Positions 36,525-47,999 of a DNA stretch of 64,000 nt are shown piece by piece. Each line of letters starts with the position of its first letter. Within the stretch, counting starts at the first letter, position 1. The stretch lies in NCBI GenBank assembly GCA_964036275.1, contig OZ038435.1, forward strand, positions 21,434,559 through 21,498,558, given 5' to 3'. Source of the DNA: Litoditis marina (Eukaryota; Nematoda; Chromadorea; Rhabditida; Rhabditidae). The position numbers and the translations under genes are program-made. The notes below the pieces were generated by a model, which had not been told where the DNA came from, did not search any database, and saw nothing but the letters and a program-made list of their open reading frames with translations.

Positions 36525-37095
36525 TGTGACAGTCCTTTATTTGTTCAGGCGTTTTGAAACGGGATTATCACACCACAAAACACTGGGAAATAAGAAGACA
36601 GAATCAGAAAACATACCTGAACTTGGATCTTTTGCTGAAACATTACAGAAGTTACATTACATTAGTAAAAAGTCGAGGGGGGGGGGGGGGTAATGTATAT
36701 CTCACTTTCCTCTGTGTACGCACGCATATCTTCGATTCCGAAGCTTGCTGCTTATATTCTCTGAGAGCGCAGTGGTTGTCGGCCCTGCTACAAATGTTTT
36801 GCTCGCAGGTTCGATTTTGGCGAGACACAGAAGTTTATAATATTGGCACCCACTATAACGGCCTTTTCCACTCTGCAGTCAGAAACACTCCTGATCACAG
36901 TATTTTGGTGCCCTGCAATATGTATGTATTTTAGTATGATTAACTGGGTACACATCTGCTTGTCAGCTTTTTGATAGGTGTTCTGTACAAAAAGCTTCTT
37001 TGACAAGTGAAAAACTAATAAAGCAAGTTGTGACAGTCCTTTATTTGTTCAGGAGGTCCACTATCGGGATTATCACACCACAAAACACTGTACTG
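36525..37095. repeat. Pair of ~70-bp direct repeats flanking a family A fragment
   Basis: TTGTGACAGTCCTTTATTTG TTCAGG..CGGGATTATCACAC CACAAAACACTG occurs at 36525-36592 and again at 37028-37093. The 430 bp between contains the truncated family A copy at 36691. They could be repeats of a larger element or a duplicated target. Confidence 0.7.
36691..36857 (+). mobile_element. Family A copy 4, 5' truncated
   Basis: The left end is lost beside a poly-G run. The body keeps GAGCGCAGTGGTTGTCGG (A box region), GCAGGTTCGATTTTGG (B box) and the terminal TTGGCACCCACTATA. Confidence 0.75.
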
Positions 37096-37154
37096 AACTA
37101 TTTACGATTATCAAGTTGAAGAATACAGAAACAGAGATCATGTTAGTCATTATA

Positions 37155-37550
37155 TTAAGACCTTAGATAATATAGCTCAAGCCATATACAAGTTTTCGGG
37201 AAAATTTTACTTTCGTCCTCCTCTCCCATCGTACAATCGCAACCCCCGTGATAGTTTGGCCCCCCTATTTTCAACAGAAAATGGTGGGGGTAAAAGGTAA
37301 ATGTATGGTAGAGTGGGGGGCTAAAGTTAAATGTCGACATTGTACAATCACCCCCCACTAACGTAAATTGGGGGGTGAAAGTAACATGCCTGGCAATCTT
37401 TAACTTAATAGCCCCCCACCCTTGTGATTCTTAGTTGAAACGGAGCCATGTTACTTTCACCCCCAACTTGGGGGTGAAAGTAACACAGGACTTATTTCGG
37501 CTAAAACGAAAAAAAGTGGGGGGCGAAAGTAAAATAGTCCCAAGTTTCCA
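37155..37550. repeat. G-tract region related to the core of family T
   Basis: Alternating ACAATCACCCCCCAC, GGGGGGTGAAAGTAACA and CCCCCACC motifs on both strands; several are mutually complementary (TTACTTTCACCCCCAAC against GGGGGTGAAAGTAACAC). No end repeats are clear. Confidence 0.55.
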
Positions 37551-38856
37551 GCTGAGACAAGCCATACGAACGACCGAAAAATCACATGGACTGAAAATAC
37601 ATCGTGATTTCAACCAGTAAATCTTCTTTAGTTGCTCGTACTTTACGAATGACGACTGTTACATAGTTTGAGTTTTCTTCCACGTTGAGCTGTCAACCTT
37701 TACCCCATATCCACTTTAGTTCAGCTAGCGTTTCCCCAAGTTCTGTATCTACTTTTGAACAAACAAAAAACTAATAAAATGTTTTTATTTGATAACCAAT
37801 ATTCCGCTCAGCATGACTGAATATATTATAGAACACGTACACCGCGAACACGCAAACCAGAGAGAGAAAGAACCATCAACGCAAATAATAAAAGGTGAAT
37901 AAATATCGAATTGTATCATGGAGCATGTTACACCGGAGAAAAAAACAAACGGAAACAAGTGATAAGCGGAAAATGACCAAGCGGGATTATACAGGGTTGA
38001 CACTTGCTGAGATTAAGGCAATACGACAAACCATACCTAGAGGGGCTTTTGTCAAACTGACACGAGAAAACAAACAATTACGCTGCTATTCTCGTTTACA
38101 AAATATTTTAAAAAGAATTGAACAAAAGGACTAACTACAATCTGAATTTGTCTGACAAAAGTCGGCTAGTTAATGGAACAACCTAATAATATATTGCAAG
38201 GGCCAAATCTTACATGTAGTTGCAGTGTCATTCATAAGCAAAGACGGAAAATTAATGTCGAAAAGCTGAATTCATTAACTGTACTATACAGATTGATGAC
38301 AGGCGTCATTTTCTGTAATATCATGACAACAGCAGATGAGAAGAGCCAAAAGGTCGAGCCAAGTAAGTGCATTTTTGAAAGAAGAATAAAGTGGAAGACC
38401 TGTATCATAATATCAACATGAGCATGCTAAATATATGTATTGGACAGACAGACAATATAGTCAGAAAGCAAGAAGAGCCATTATGGAGAAGAAAGACCTT
38501 CGTAGTTCAGAGATCAAAACATCTACTCCATTCTACAGATCATCATCTCTGTTCAGTGCCAGGGAAGGACTTCGTTGAACACTTGGAGACGAGGGAGGTC
38601 TCTGAAACAATACACAATGATTGACAATGTTGGCACGCTTTAATGCGAGGAACGTACTCCGTACATGACAGTTAGCCAGCAGAGGGTAATTCTCAACAAC
38701 TAGTGTCAACGCAGGTGAAAGGTCAGAAAACCGACAGCCAGCGATAAATTCTACTCATTAGCTATTGCTATACTATTGCATGGTACGACACAAAACAATT
38801 TCATCTAAACTTCGTCTTTACTTGGAGGACTAGAAAATTAATTAGAGAAAGACAAA
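37551..38856. other. Stretch downstream of the TLK stop, no supported gene
   Basis: Short open frames (for example 37895-38134 plus and 38173-38421 plus) lack splice context and resemble nothing I know. If the TLK message continues past GTGAGT at 38860-38865, a final exon would lie here on the minus strand; I could not identify one. Confidence 0.5.
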
Positions 38857-41800
38857 TCAACTCACAGCTCCTCTCGGACGGAACAATTCGTGTTTGGCCA
38901 ACTCGAACACATCTGCTCGGTCCTCCTTCCTATACTGCAGGCAACGCAGAATGAAGTCCTGAGCGACGGGGCTCAACTGGAAAAAGAACATTAGTGACAG
39001 GAGCATGCTTAGATTTCACAGTGCGACCTCGAACATAAAACTACCCACGTTGTTAAAAATTCGTCAACAAACTCCTGAGAGATTTTTTTGACAAATGATA
39101 TCACAAAAAATGTTTAAACTCTAAAAGCACACTTCCTCAATATAATCTGTAGACGACTGTAAATGCGTCCAAATACAGTAGGTACAGGTTGGCGGCAGTC
39201 TTGGTATAATTTCATCATCTACTACCCACCTGCGGTTTTGGTGGAAAAGTGACTTCAGTTGCCTTGATGATCGTATTCTCCTCCAGAATCTTCTGTTGGG
39301 TCTGCTCATTTCCGAAGGGCTAAAAATTAGTAAATCATGAAATATCCAAACAGAGTTTATTGGTGAGATATTATAGGAAACGGTCAAATTTTAGAAATCA
39401 CTAGAGCAAGCAAACAACCGACGAATCTAGCTACGGAATTTATACACAGTACAAAAACAGTTCCAAATCATGATTTGTTCCCATTCATTCAATATCCACC
39501 TTCTTTCCGTAGATACATTGATAGAAGATGACACCGACACTCCACACATCCACCTTTGAACTGATCTTCGGAGGAGCATGGCCGATGACAAACGTCTCGG
39601 GTGGCAGGTACCTTCAACAAGAATAATTACCATATGATCAAAACTTCAAATACGTCGGAAAACTTATTGCAAAAAAAAAACTTTTGTAGAAACTAGTGAT
39701 GACAGTAACTATATGAAAACCGTCCGTTATTGCTCAAGCTCAGCGAACACGAAATCAGTTCTGTTGAACCACGGTAATTTCTCCAGAACATGACCCAAAT
39801 TCTGACAGTCTGAGAGAAATTCGTACCAGTAAGTGCCAGCAAACTGCGAGGTGAGCTCCAGATCGTCATCGCTGCTCTCCATAATCTTGGACAATCCAAA
39901 GTCGGTTATTTTGATTGCTCCACAGGTAGTTCCCGACTCGAGCAGGATATTGGCCGGCTTCAGGTCATAATGGATGATCGGTGGCTTCTTCTCGTTCAGG
40001 TACACAAGGGCCGAAACCACCTGAAACATTCTAGTAAGAAACTCAATCTTTCGAGGGTAAAATTAGCTTGATACACAACGATCACTATAATACCTAACTA
40101 TAATTTTTGTTTTGTTTTAGTTATTCGGTAAAGTTTGGCACAGGTCAAGAGGTCAAGTGATATTAAGATAAAATATAGTGTTCCTTTAGCAATAATGTTT
40201 CTGTTCGCTGATCAATCACACACGTGCACATAGTGATGTATGACCCCCTGCCTACCTGCATGATGATACTCCTGGCCTCCTTCTCCGAAATACACTTGTT
40301 CTGTTTCAGATAAAAGTCGAGGTCGTTTCCGGGACAATACTCGAGCACAGTGCAGAACGAGTGGTTGTCAATGGTGAATAGATCAAACAGCTTCACAATT
40401 CGACAATGATCTAGCGACTTGTGAATGTCCTTCTCGCGCATCGCATGCTTCACGTAGTTGGCCTGCAACGAAGGAAATGGTCAGAATACAGCTGAATTAA
40501 TGTTGAATATTGATGCTCAAAATTCGACGAAGGAGCTTATACAGCTCCAAAGCACGATTGCCTGATCGACTAAGAATATGAAAGTGAATACGACAACTGA
40601 AGTTAACTAAAAATGAATTTTTGTATTTATTCATATTCATGTACATTAAACATTCATATTTTGTTATTTACCTTTTTCTCTTCCTTCCATTCCTTGTTAA
40701 CATGGTGTATCTTGCAAGCGACATAGCGGTTCTCCTCGAGATCGTACGCACGCCACACTTCACTGAAAACAAATCAATAACTTCACGGTCTTAGATTTAG
40801 TCCCACATTGAGTGAGATCCCGACTTCTTCGAAGGCTAATCTAACCACCCCCTGTGTTTCGCTGTTCTTCCCGGATCGGCGCAAATCAATACGAGCGTTT
40901 CGCGTGTTCTAAATAAAAACATCGAACTATTGGCCAGGCCCTTTGTTTTATTGATTTTAGAAAGTGAAGGGGCCAATGCAAGCAGTCATTTATTCCTTAA
41001 GACAACCACCCAATTTGCGGCAAACGAAAACGATACTGCTGATTATTGACGTCAGACATAGAATAGAATAGAATAGATTTATTCGTGATTTAACACGTGA
41101 CTTCCACATAGTATGTGGTACTAAAAAGAATGATTTATGAGTTATATGTTGCAAAGTCGTGGTTTCAAGATGTCTAAATCTCATTCTAATAGCAAGAATC
41201 GTTCCCTTTACAACCAGTTTATGCATTTCCTCGTGTGAAACGTCTTCATTAGCAGAAAGTAGTGCGAAGTTATGAGTTGACTGCTTTCATTCACTCATAT
41301 ACTGCTGGTCAAGGATAAACCCGTTATCTAACGGAAACACCATCCAACCCCAATTTCCCAATAGCACCTGTCCCTAATGGATGATGACAGTTATTAGATA
41401 TTGCCAGCCAACCTCCTAGAATGACCATTCCTACGCTTCGAAACACACTTACAATCCCTGCTATTGGTGTTGTATTGACCGAACGAGAGTGGGGGGAGGC
41501 TAGTGTCTCGCACTTATATCCTATCACGAATTATGGTGACGTCACGGGGCTCGCGGCCCCTGGACCGCCTGGCTAAGAAGACTACCAGCAGCCGCCCAAT
41601 CGATAACTGACACACACACACATACACCAACAACCGGTGCAACACAAAAACTGCCCCCGTCCCCAAACAAGACATTGCATAGTGGGAAAAGAGAGAGAAG
41701 CGCCGCCCTCATATCACCCCCACAACTACATCAAAACACGCGCGGCGACCGCGACGCACGGGTACTGAGTGAGAACAGCGAGCACCTAACAGCAATCACA

Positions 41801-44800
41801 TATGGCAGCAGGAGAAGGAGGCCACTACGTATGTGGGAAACAGAACAAACACATCACATGACTATGCAACTTCGGGTAACCAATAACTACGTTGCCTTTT
41901 CTGAGATGAAGAGATAAGGCATCATGTGCATACCTAAAACCACCCTTTCCCAACAAGGAGAGCAGGAGATATCGCTTGTTGGACAGCATCTCGTGATCGT
42001 TGTATCGAGAGTCTCTCTCGTTGGTCGCCCGCTTCAGTTCCCGAAGATGCAGCTGCTTCTCTCGTTCCAACTTCTCCTTCTCGTTGGCTAAATCCAATTC
42101 CTCCTTCTTCAAATGCTCCTTTCGCAGCTTGTAGATTTCATCCTAGAAACGGAATAGATTATCACGGGCTGAAAGAACAATAGAGGTCAACGATTAAGTG
42201 AACCGTAATTGACAGATCTAGAGCACAGACATTTCAAACAGACACATAATTCAGGAGTGCACAATATTTACATTCAACGTCTAGTATTCTGGATGAAAGT
42301 GAATGAAACGTTCATTCTTGACAAAAACTAGTATCTCGCATGTAGCGATTACCCCCAACTATCAACGAATAAGATAAGCCGATATCTTACTCCTGACAAA
42401 ACTTTTGATGTACTTCAAGTATGATCTACACTGTGCTAACCAGTTCAATGTATTCCTGGAGAGAAATTTCTTTCGGTTCTTCTGGTCTCCGGAATATAGC
42501 ATCGTCGGCTGCATTTGAGGTAGAGGGGCCAGACCCATCCTGCGCTGCTGCCAGCTGAGCTGACAGTGAAATAGCAGCCGCCCTACAAACGAAAAGGTTA
42601 AATTGAGGCACACTAACATTACAAAGCAACAAAAGAAATAACGCCCGTTGATATTAGAATGATAAACGGAAAACAGTACCAAGATTCATGTAACAATAAT
42701 CAACAATGTACCTATTCGCGTACAAGCTGCAATTTTAATTCTTGACACATTGAACTCAGATGTTCAACGCTGGATAAAATACACTTTCACAAGAGAGAAA
42801 AATGTTCGAGGCATTTATAAAACAGGTTTTATTTTTATATGAAAATACATGCCGGAAACGTACCTTTTCGTGCCTTCTTTGCCTATTCCCAACGGTTTCC
42901 TCTTTTTCAGAAGTGTAGACGCACTTTGAATCTCAATCCGTTCATTGTTGATAGAAACGATTCTCTTGTTCAACTCATCATACGCAAATCCTTCGCACTG
43001 AAATGAGCAATATTTGCCAACAGTAATTCAACTGAATGACATTAGGGTGTCGATAAGGATAAAGTATATTGAATTGAATCTAACACGATCTATTAAACAA
43101 ATGAAAACATCGCGAAATAACTATTTCCTATCAAACAAAACAAATCTACCCACGAAAATATCCTTGAATGCATCTCCGTGTCTGACCAGTCGATACTGTC
43201 CAATCCGTGGGTTCTCTGATCTTGTCTGCAATTTTGAAAATGAAGAAAAATATCGAGTGCGATGGAGAAAAGTGTGGTATGACGAGGGAATTAGTTTTAG
43301 GGTGAAACTTGTGAAACCATCAAATCGCTCATTTCACTTAGTCAATGATTCTCTACTCAGCATATTTTTTTTCTGTCTATTTACATTCATTTAAGTGTAT
43401 AGTTGTCGCATAAATAGAATAATGAATATAATTATTCGTCTAAATCATTTTAAACACAATGCACTTGAAACTTGAAAACAATAAAACACACCTTATCTTT
43501 TAGTGCTTTACGTTCCACAGTGTTCTTCTCAATCAACAATTTCTTGATGGACTCCTTTGCAGTTTCGTTTCTTCGTCGTTCGCCATTCAACTGGAAATGG
43601 AAAGAAATATCAGAAAATATCTCCTAGTTCGACTCAACAATCAGAGGCATTCATTTTTGTGAAACATACTTCTGATCAACAAGTGGGGCGTTTTTGGAGA
43701 GCAACACATCCGATGTTATGTGATATTAAACTTAACTATTCAACTATACTTAACTATTCAAGAAAACTCAAGCTACCTTGGTCTGCAGGTCATCAATTTG
43801 TCTGCGCGATTCGGCAATCATCCGGTCCCGCTTGGCAATCTCCTCCGTGACAGCCGGATCAGTACAATCCTGCGAAAAATACGGGTAAACCCCACACGCA
43901 GTAGTTTCTTTTTATACATTACGCCTGTCCGGACTCCTGATTGGAAAAATTGTTCATGTGTAAATTTAAAATAATGAAGAAAGGTGATCAAATGCTAGAG
44001 CGTCAGCGAATCTCAAAGACGTGGCTAAAGTTACTCAGAAGTCGCTCGTCCCGGTACATGAGCGGGACGTCCCGAAAGTGGGCGGGGCGTCCCGGTACGT
44101 CCCGTACATTGCGCCTGGCCGTCAATCAAGCGCTCAAAATAATAGATTTAAGTCTGAATTTCCAATTTTTTTTGCTTTGTGCATATTACAAACACGTTTT
44201 ACAATCAGATTACACAAAAAAATCTATCGAAATTCACTTTTTTTGAAAATTTTCTGATTAAAATCTTCTCAAATATTGATTATATTCGATGTACCAGGAC
44301 GCCCCGCCCACTTTCGGGACGTCCCGCTCATGTACCGGGACGAGCGGTCGGCTGAGCAAGCGCGATGATAATATTATAAATATTCACGTGTTTACATCTA
44401 AAACGGGCGATGTGGGCGATCTACTTTTTGTCGCTTAGTCGGACCTTACTGGTGTTTGGGTGTTGGTACGATAAATTTCAAAACAAGCGAACTTTGCAAG
44501 GAATAGTTACCAGGGGTACTCGTTCCATTCAACGAAAACGTACTTGAAATTCAGTTTGGGAAGCTTCATCGACGCGAATTCGGCCGGGTGGACTCTGGTT
44601 GGAATTGCTGTTCGAATCGGAGGAATAGTGCATGTTGGTTGGCGTCACTCGGTTCACCGGTGAAGGAGACTGACCACCCCACTGAAACAATCATCATGGA
44701 ATGAGTTATGCACAAAGCACAATATACTATAAAAATCAGGAAACTGGTGAATATCGAGAACCAAGATATAGTCAAGTATGAAAATGCGGTCCGCTTCTGG

Positions 44801-47028
44801 TAGTCGCCATACACCAGTAAAGTTGTCCGAATAGAAAAGTTCGAAAAACGGACTACTTTTTCGCCGAAAATAAGAAAATCGGTCTACTTTTGATGGAAAA
44901 ATCATAAAATTTCACGTGTTCACATCTAAAACTGACTACTTTTTGCCGCTTAGTCAGAGCTTACTGGTCTTTGGTAGTCGCATAATAGTTCAGCGATTAT
45001 CCAACGAACTAGAGAATTATTCACTTATTATACAGAACAAATAACTCTAAAATTTAGTTCAACCAACAATTAGAACAATATGAAAAAACTCACGTTTCCA
45101 GTTAGCATACTATCCACAAGATAGCCATCCCCGTTCGTCGAAGAGGTGGGAGCGAAGCGCTTCGGGCTTGACTGCGCCTAAGATTATAATGTTTAAGTTT
45201 CACACATTACATGAAACATTGAAATTTGAAATGGTGCTAGGCCGGAAAAAAAACCGCACGTATGCATATACACTTACTAATGTGTTGATAACAGCGTTTA
45301 ACGTATGCGATGGCATGCTCAGCTCAGACACAGCGAAGTTCAAGAAGTTATCACTAATTAGCCAGCAAAAAAGGTATTAATTAATCATTATTGAAACGAT
45401 GCAATTTTTCACTATGCGCCGGTCATACGACGATTTACATGAGTATCCAGCTCGCCAGTCAAGACGAAAAAGCTAGAAAACAACTCAAGTACAAAGTAAG
45501 ACCAGCAAAGGCATTCTAGATTTCCATCGAGGATACAAACAAATCATGTTCACGTTCGTTTACATGTTAACAAAGCGAGGCCAATTTACCTTGATGAACT
45601 CGGTGATTTTTCTTTCAGATTTCGGAGTCTCGTCTCCCCTTCGCCGTTTCCGAACAGACTTCTTTTCGGTGCCACCGCGAGAAGTTTGTCTTAAAATCAT
45701 ACACCAGTAAAGTTGTCCGAATAGTCAGAAAAATCCGAAAAACGGACTACGTTTTCGCCGAAAATAAGAAAATCGGTCTACTTTCAATGAAAAAATCATA
45801 AATTTTCACGTGTTCACATCTAAAACGGACTACTTTTTGTCGCTTAGTCGGACCTTACTGGTGTTTGCTTAAAATTATAACACATTTATTCAGAACAGCC
45901 TTTCACGAACAGGTTTCCCTTTTTTGACCAATTGGCTATACACAGAAAAATACTCTTGAAAGAAACAATCATAAAACAGCCTTTCACAAACATATATTGC
46001 TATTCCTTTGCCAGAATAAACTAAAATAACAGCATAACAAAGGTTGACAAAACTCACTTTCCAGGGGTATCGGGTTCTCTATCAGAAGTTGAGCTATTGC
46101 AGCTAAGATTGCTCAATTCGTTCATATTCTGAGGAGGGGCAAAAACTCTCATCTGTCCTTCAAGACTGTCTTCATTGATTGGTTGCAAAGCGGCATCGGT
46201 GGGAGAAGGCATATTTACATCAATAGCATTTGGAACAGTTTGAGTCTGAAAACAGAAACATAATGTTTGGTATAGCAATTACAATCCAGTATGTTGTGAC
46301 TAAACACACAAGTCAGTTTTTTTCTTTAGATATTGGTGAATATTAATCATTTTGTTATTTTGTATCAAATATAATCACATTATTTTTATTTGAAATGTGC
46401 ATATTTACACCAATAGCATTTGGAACAGTTTGAGTCTGAAAACAGAAACATAATGTTTGGTATAGCAATTACAATCCAGTATGTTGTGACTAAACACACA
46501 AGTCAGTTTTTTTCTTTAGATATTGGTGAATATTAATCATTTTGTTATTTTGTATCAAATATAATCACATTATTTTTATTTGAAATGTGATCGAGATTCA
46601 CGATTTATTCTCATTTGAAAATTATAATATTTCATTGCATATTAAACTTCTCAGACCCTCTAGTAGTCCAGCTAGTACTTTTCATTTGTTTTGTGAATAT
46701 TTTCATTTTTCTCTCAGAAAACGTATTTGAACACAAATTTTCTGATCGATTTGTTAATTTGAAGAAAAAAATTCTGAAACTGACTGATTGAATAGTAAAA
46801 AATGAAATGACTAAATACTATTTTAGACCAACAGATGAACAAAAACAGAAATGAACCGATGAGATGGCTAACTCGAAGCAAAGGAGATGTCTTTAAAGCA
46901 CGTGAATGAAAAACACGAACCGATGGGAATGTCCTTGACGCACGTGGACCAGTATTAAATATTTTCTGCTCCAGCTGCGAGTGGTTGAGTTGGTCAAATC
47001 GTTGTTGTGATTCTAACGGATCAGCCAT
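38857..47028 (-). CDS. tlk-1: Tousled-like serine/threonine protein kinase (TLK), complete
   Basis: Seventeen exons give 726 aa: 46921-47028, 46058-46245, 45590-45689, about 45094-45177, 44544-44681, 43777-43869, 43492-43590, 43154-43225, 42864-42997, 42441-42582, 41934-42142, 40672-40762, 40256-40462, 39827-40020, 39500-39611, 39230-39319, 38857-38976. The N-terminal half is low-complexity and basic ([15 protein letters not shown]), then coiled coil (residues ~205-460), then the kinase domain: GKGGFSEVW glycine loop, ACKI lysine, [14 protein letters not shown] hinge, HYDLKPAN catalytic loop (TLK-type HYD for HRD), DFGLSK, and PPE. TLKs are nuclear kinases of the Asf1 histone chaperone, acting in chromatin assembly and DNA replication. 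The start is ATG at 47028, with another in-frame ATG nine bases upstream (47037). The last codons GCT GTG AGT TGA contain a perfect GTGAGT donor, so the C-terminus may instead continue into an unseen exon; human TLKs have about 35 more residues there. Introns carry several MITEs. Confidence 0.95.
44044..44347. mobile_element. GC-rich long-inverted-repeat element, family O, TLK intron
   Basis: GCTCGTCCCGGTACATGAGC GGGACGTCCCGAAAGTGGGC is mirrored about 240 bp later by CCCACTTTCGGGACGTCCCG CTCATGTACCGGGACGAGC. The arms are about 50 bp and nearly perfect, with an AT-rich loop. A family N right end (44370-44456) follows. Confidence 0.85.
44811..44971. mobile_element. Family N copy 1
   Basis: ACACCAGTAAAGTTGTCCGA and GCTTACTGGTCT ends, flanked by TGGTAGTCGCCAT and TGGTAGTCGCAT, again a direct repeat of about 10-12 bp. 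It lies in a TLK intron. Confidence 0.8.
45701..45865. mobile_element. MULE-like MITE beside a TLK splice acceptor, family N copy 2
   Basis: ACACCAGTAAAGTTGTCCGA at the left mirrors TCGGACCTTACTGGTGT at the right. It is flanked by CTTAAAATCAT (45690-45700) and CTTAAAATTAT (45868-45878), an 11-bp direct repeat with one mismatch. Target duplications of 9-11 bp are typical of Mutator-like elements. The TLK exon 45590-45689 begins right at the edge of this repeat. Confidence 0.85.
46211..46590. repeat. 190-bp near-perfect tandem duplication across a TLK exon edge
   Basis: Bases 46211-46400 and 46401-46590 are head-to-tail copies differing at about one base (ACAT versus ACAC near the start of each). 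The first copy contains the last 35 bases of the 46058-46245 exon's 5' end, its TTTTCAG acceptor and 155 bp of intron; the second therefore supplies a second acceptor and a second start of the exon 190 bp upstream. Confidence 0.95.
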
Positions 47029-47999
47029 AGTGGTCATTCTTAGAAGAGCATTCGCTGCTCAATGCTAGAATTGGTGGGATAAGCAGGCGGAATTGACGCT
47101 TTGAAAAGGGCAGAAGCCAGAGTCACGCGGGTCCAATTCAATCGAATAACTGAATGAAGAACTCGTCAGGCCACGCCCACATCCAAAAAATTACCAATAT
47201 GCTCGAGAAAACCTGTTCTTATGGTCAAAAATTTGTTTTGAAATCAATATAAAAACCATTTTACTTAACTTACTACAAAAAACTTAATTAGCATAAAAAA
47301 TAAAAATCGATAATGGAGAAGATTAAAAAAACACACAAAGAAAACAATCAATAGGCATTCAACCGATGTTGTCCTTAGTGAGCGATTCTCATCAGCGCCC
47401 ACATTGGGTCTCGCACAGATTGGTCTACGGTGCATTGTGTTTTCTGTTGGAACTTAGCCAGAATTTCAAGCGGATTTGAATTTGAAATATTTTATTTATT
47501 TTTATTTTTAATGGCTTACGTAAGGTTTATTAACTCTGAATTGTCCAAAATTCCGACTTGTCTGTTGCGTTGATCATTTCAAACGGTGTTTTCATCGTGC
47601 ACAAAGATGGGGGTGGGTGAAACGGGCGATTGATTTTTTTTCAATTTGTTATATGAATACTTTATTCCGCCAGTGGAAAAGTGAAAGGTAACAAAAAAAG
47701 AAAACAGCAAAATATGAAGACACAACAAGAAGAAAACAACACAAAATGGAGAAACAGAACAGAATCGAATCTATATCTTCACATTAAACATAAACAAAAC
47801 AATATATTCTATTATGAACTAGGTGCCATCATATAATATTAACACTGGCTCGGCGCTCATCTCTCCACCAGGCCTCGAAATAGACATGTGCTCATTGTTT
47901 CATTCTCTGAGTTGCATTTTCAGTGAAGGAAAGTTATGTCAAACTCGAATCCTAGTCATCAGAACTCAGAAACAAATTCTCTTCGTTTCAGGTGCCTCG
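47029..47999. promoter_or_regulatory. Divergent intergenic region between TLK and the nine-exon gene
   Basis: About 970 bp separate the two start codons, so the promoters of both genes are presumably here. I see no clear TATA box or known operator. The right end carries TTTCAG at 47986-47991, likely the trans-splice or 5' UTR acceptor of the plus-strand gene. The rest is AT-rich without a recognisable repeat. Confidence 0.45.

Noticed and set aside
37895..38624. Cluster of short plus-strand frames (79, 82 and 77 codons) as transposon or gene remnant
   Set aside because: No recognisable domain, frames overlap and shift, and no splice context; could be anything.
41060..41260. Possible LINE or other retroelement 3' end at (GAATA)n
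   Set aside because: The short AGAATAGAATAG repeat and AT-rich sequence are suggestive only; no coding region or second copy here.
42362..42682. 106-codon minus-strand frame as a separate gene
   Set aside because: It is another frame over the TLK exon 42441-42582, whose correct frame is fixed by its neighbours.
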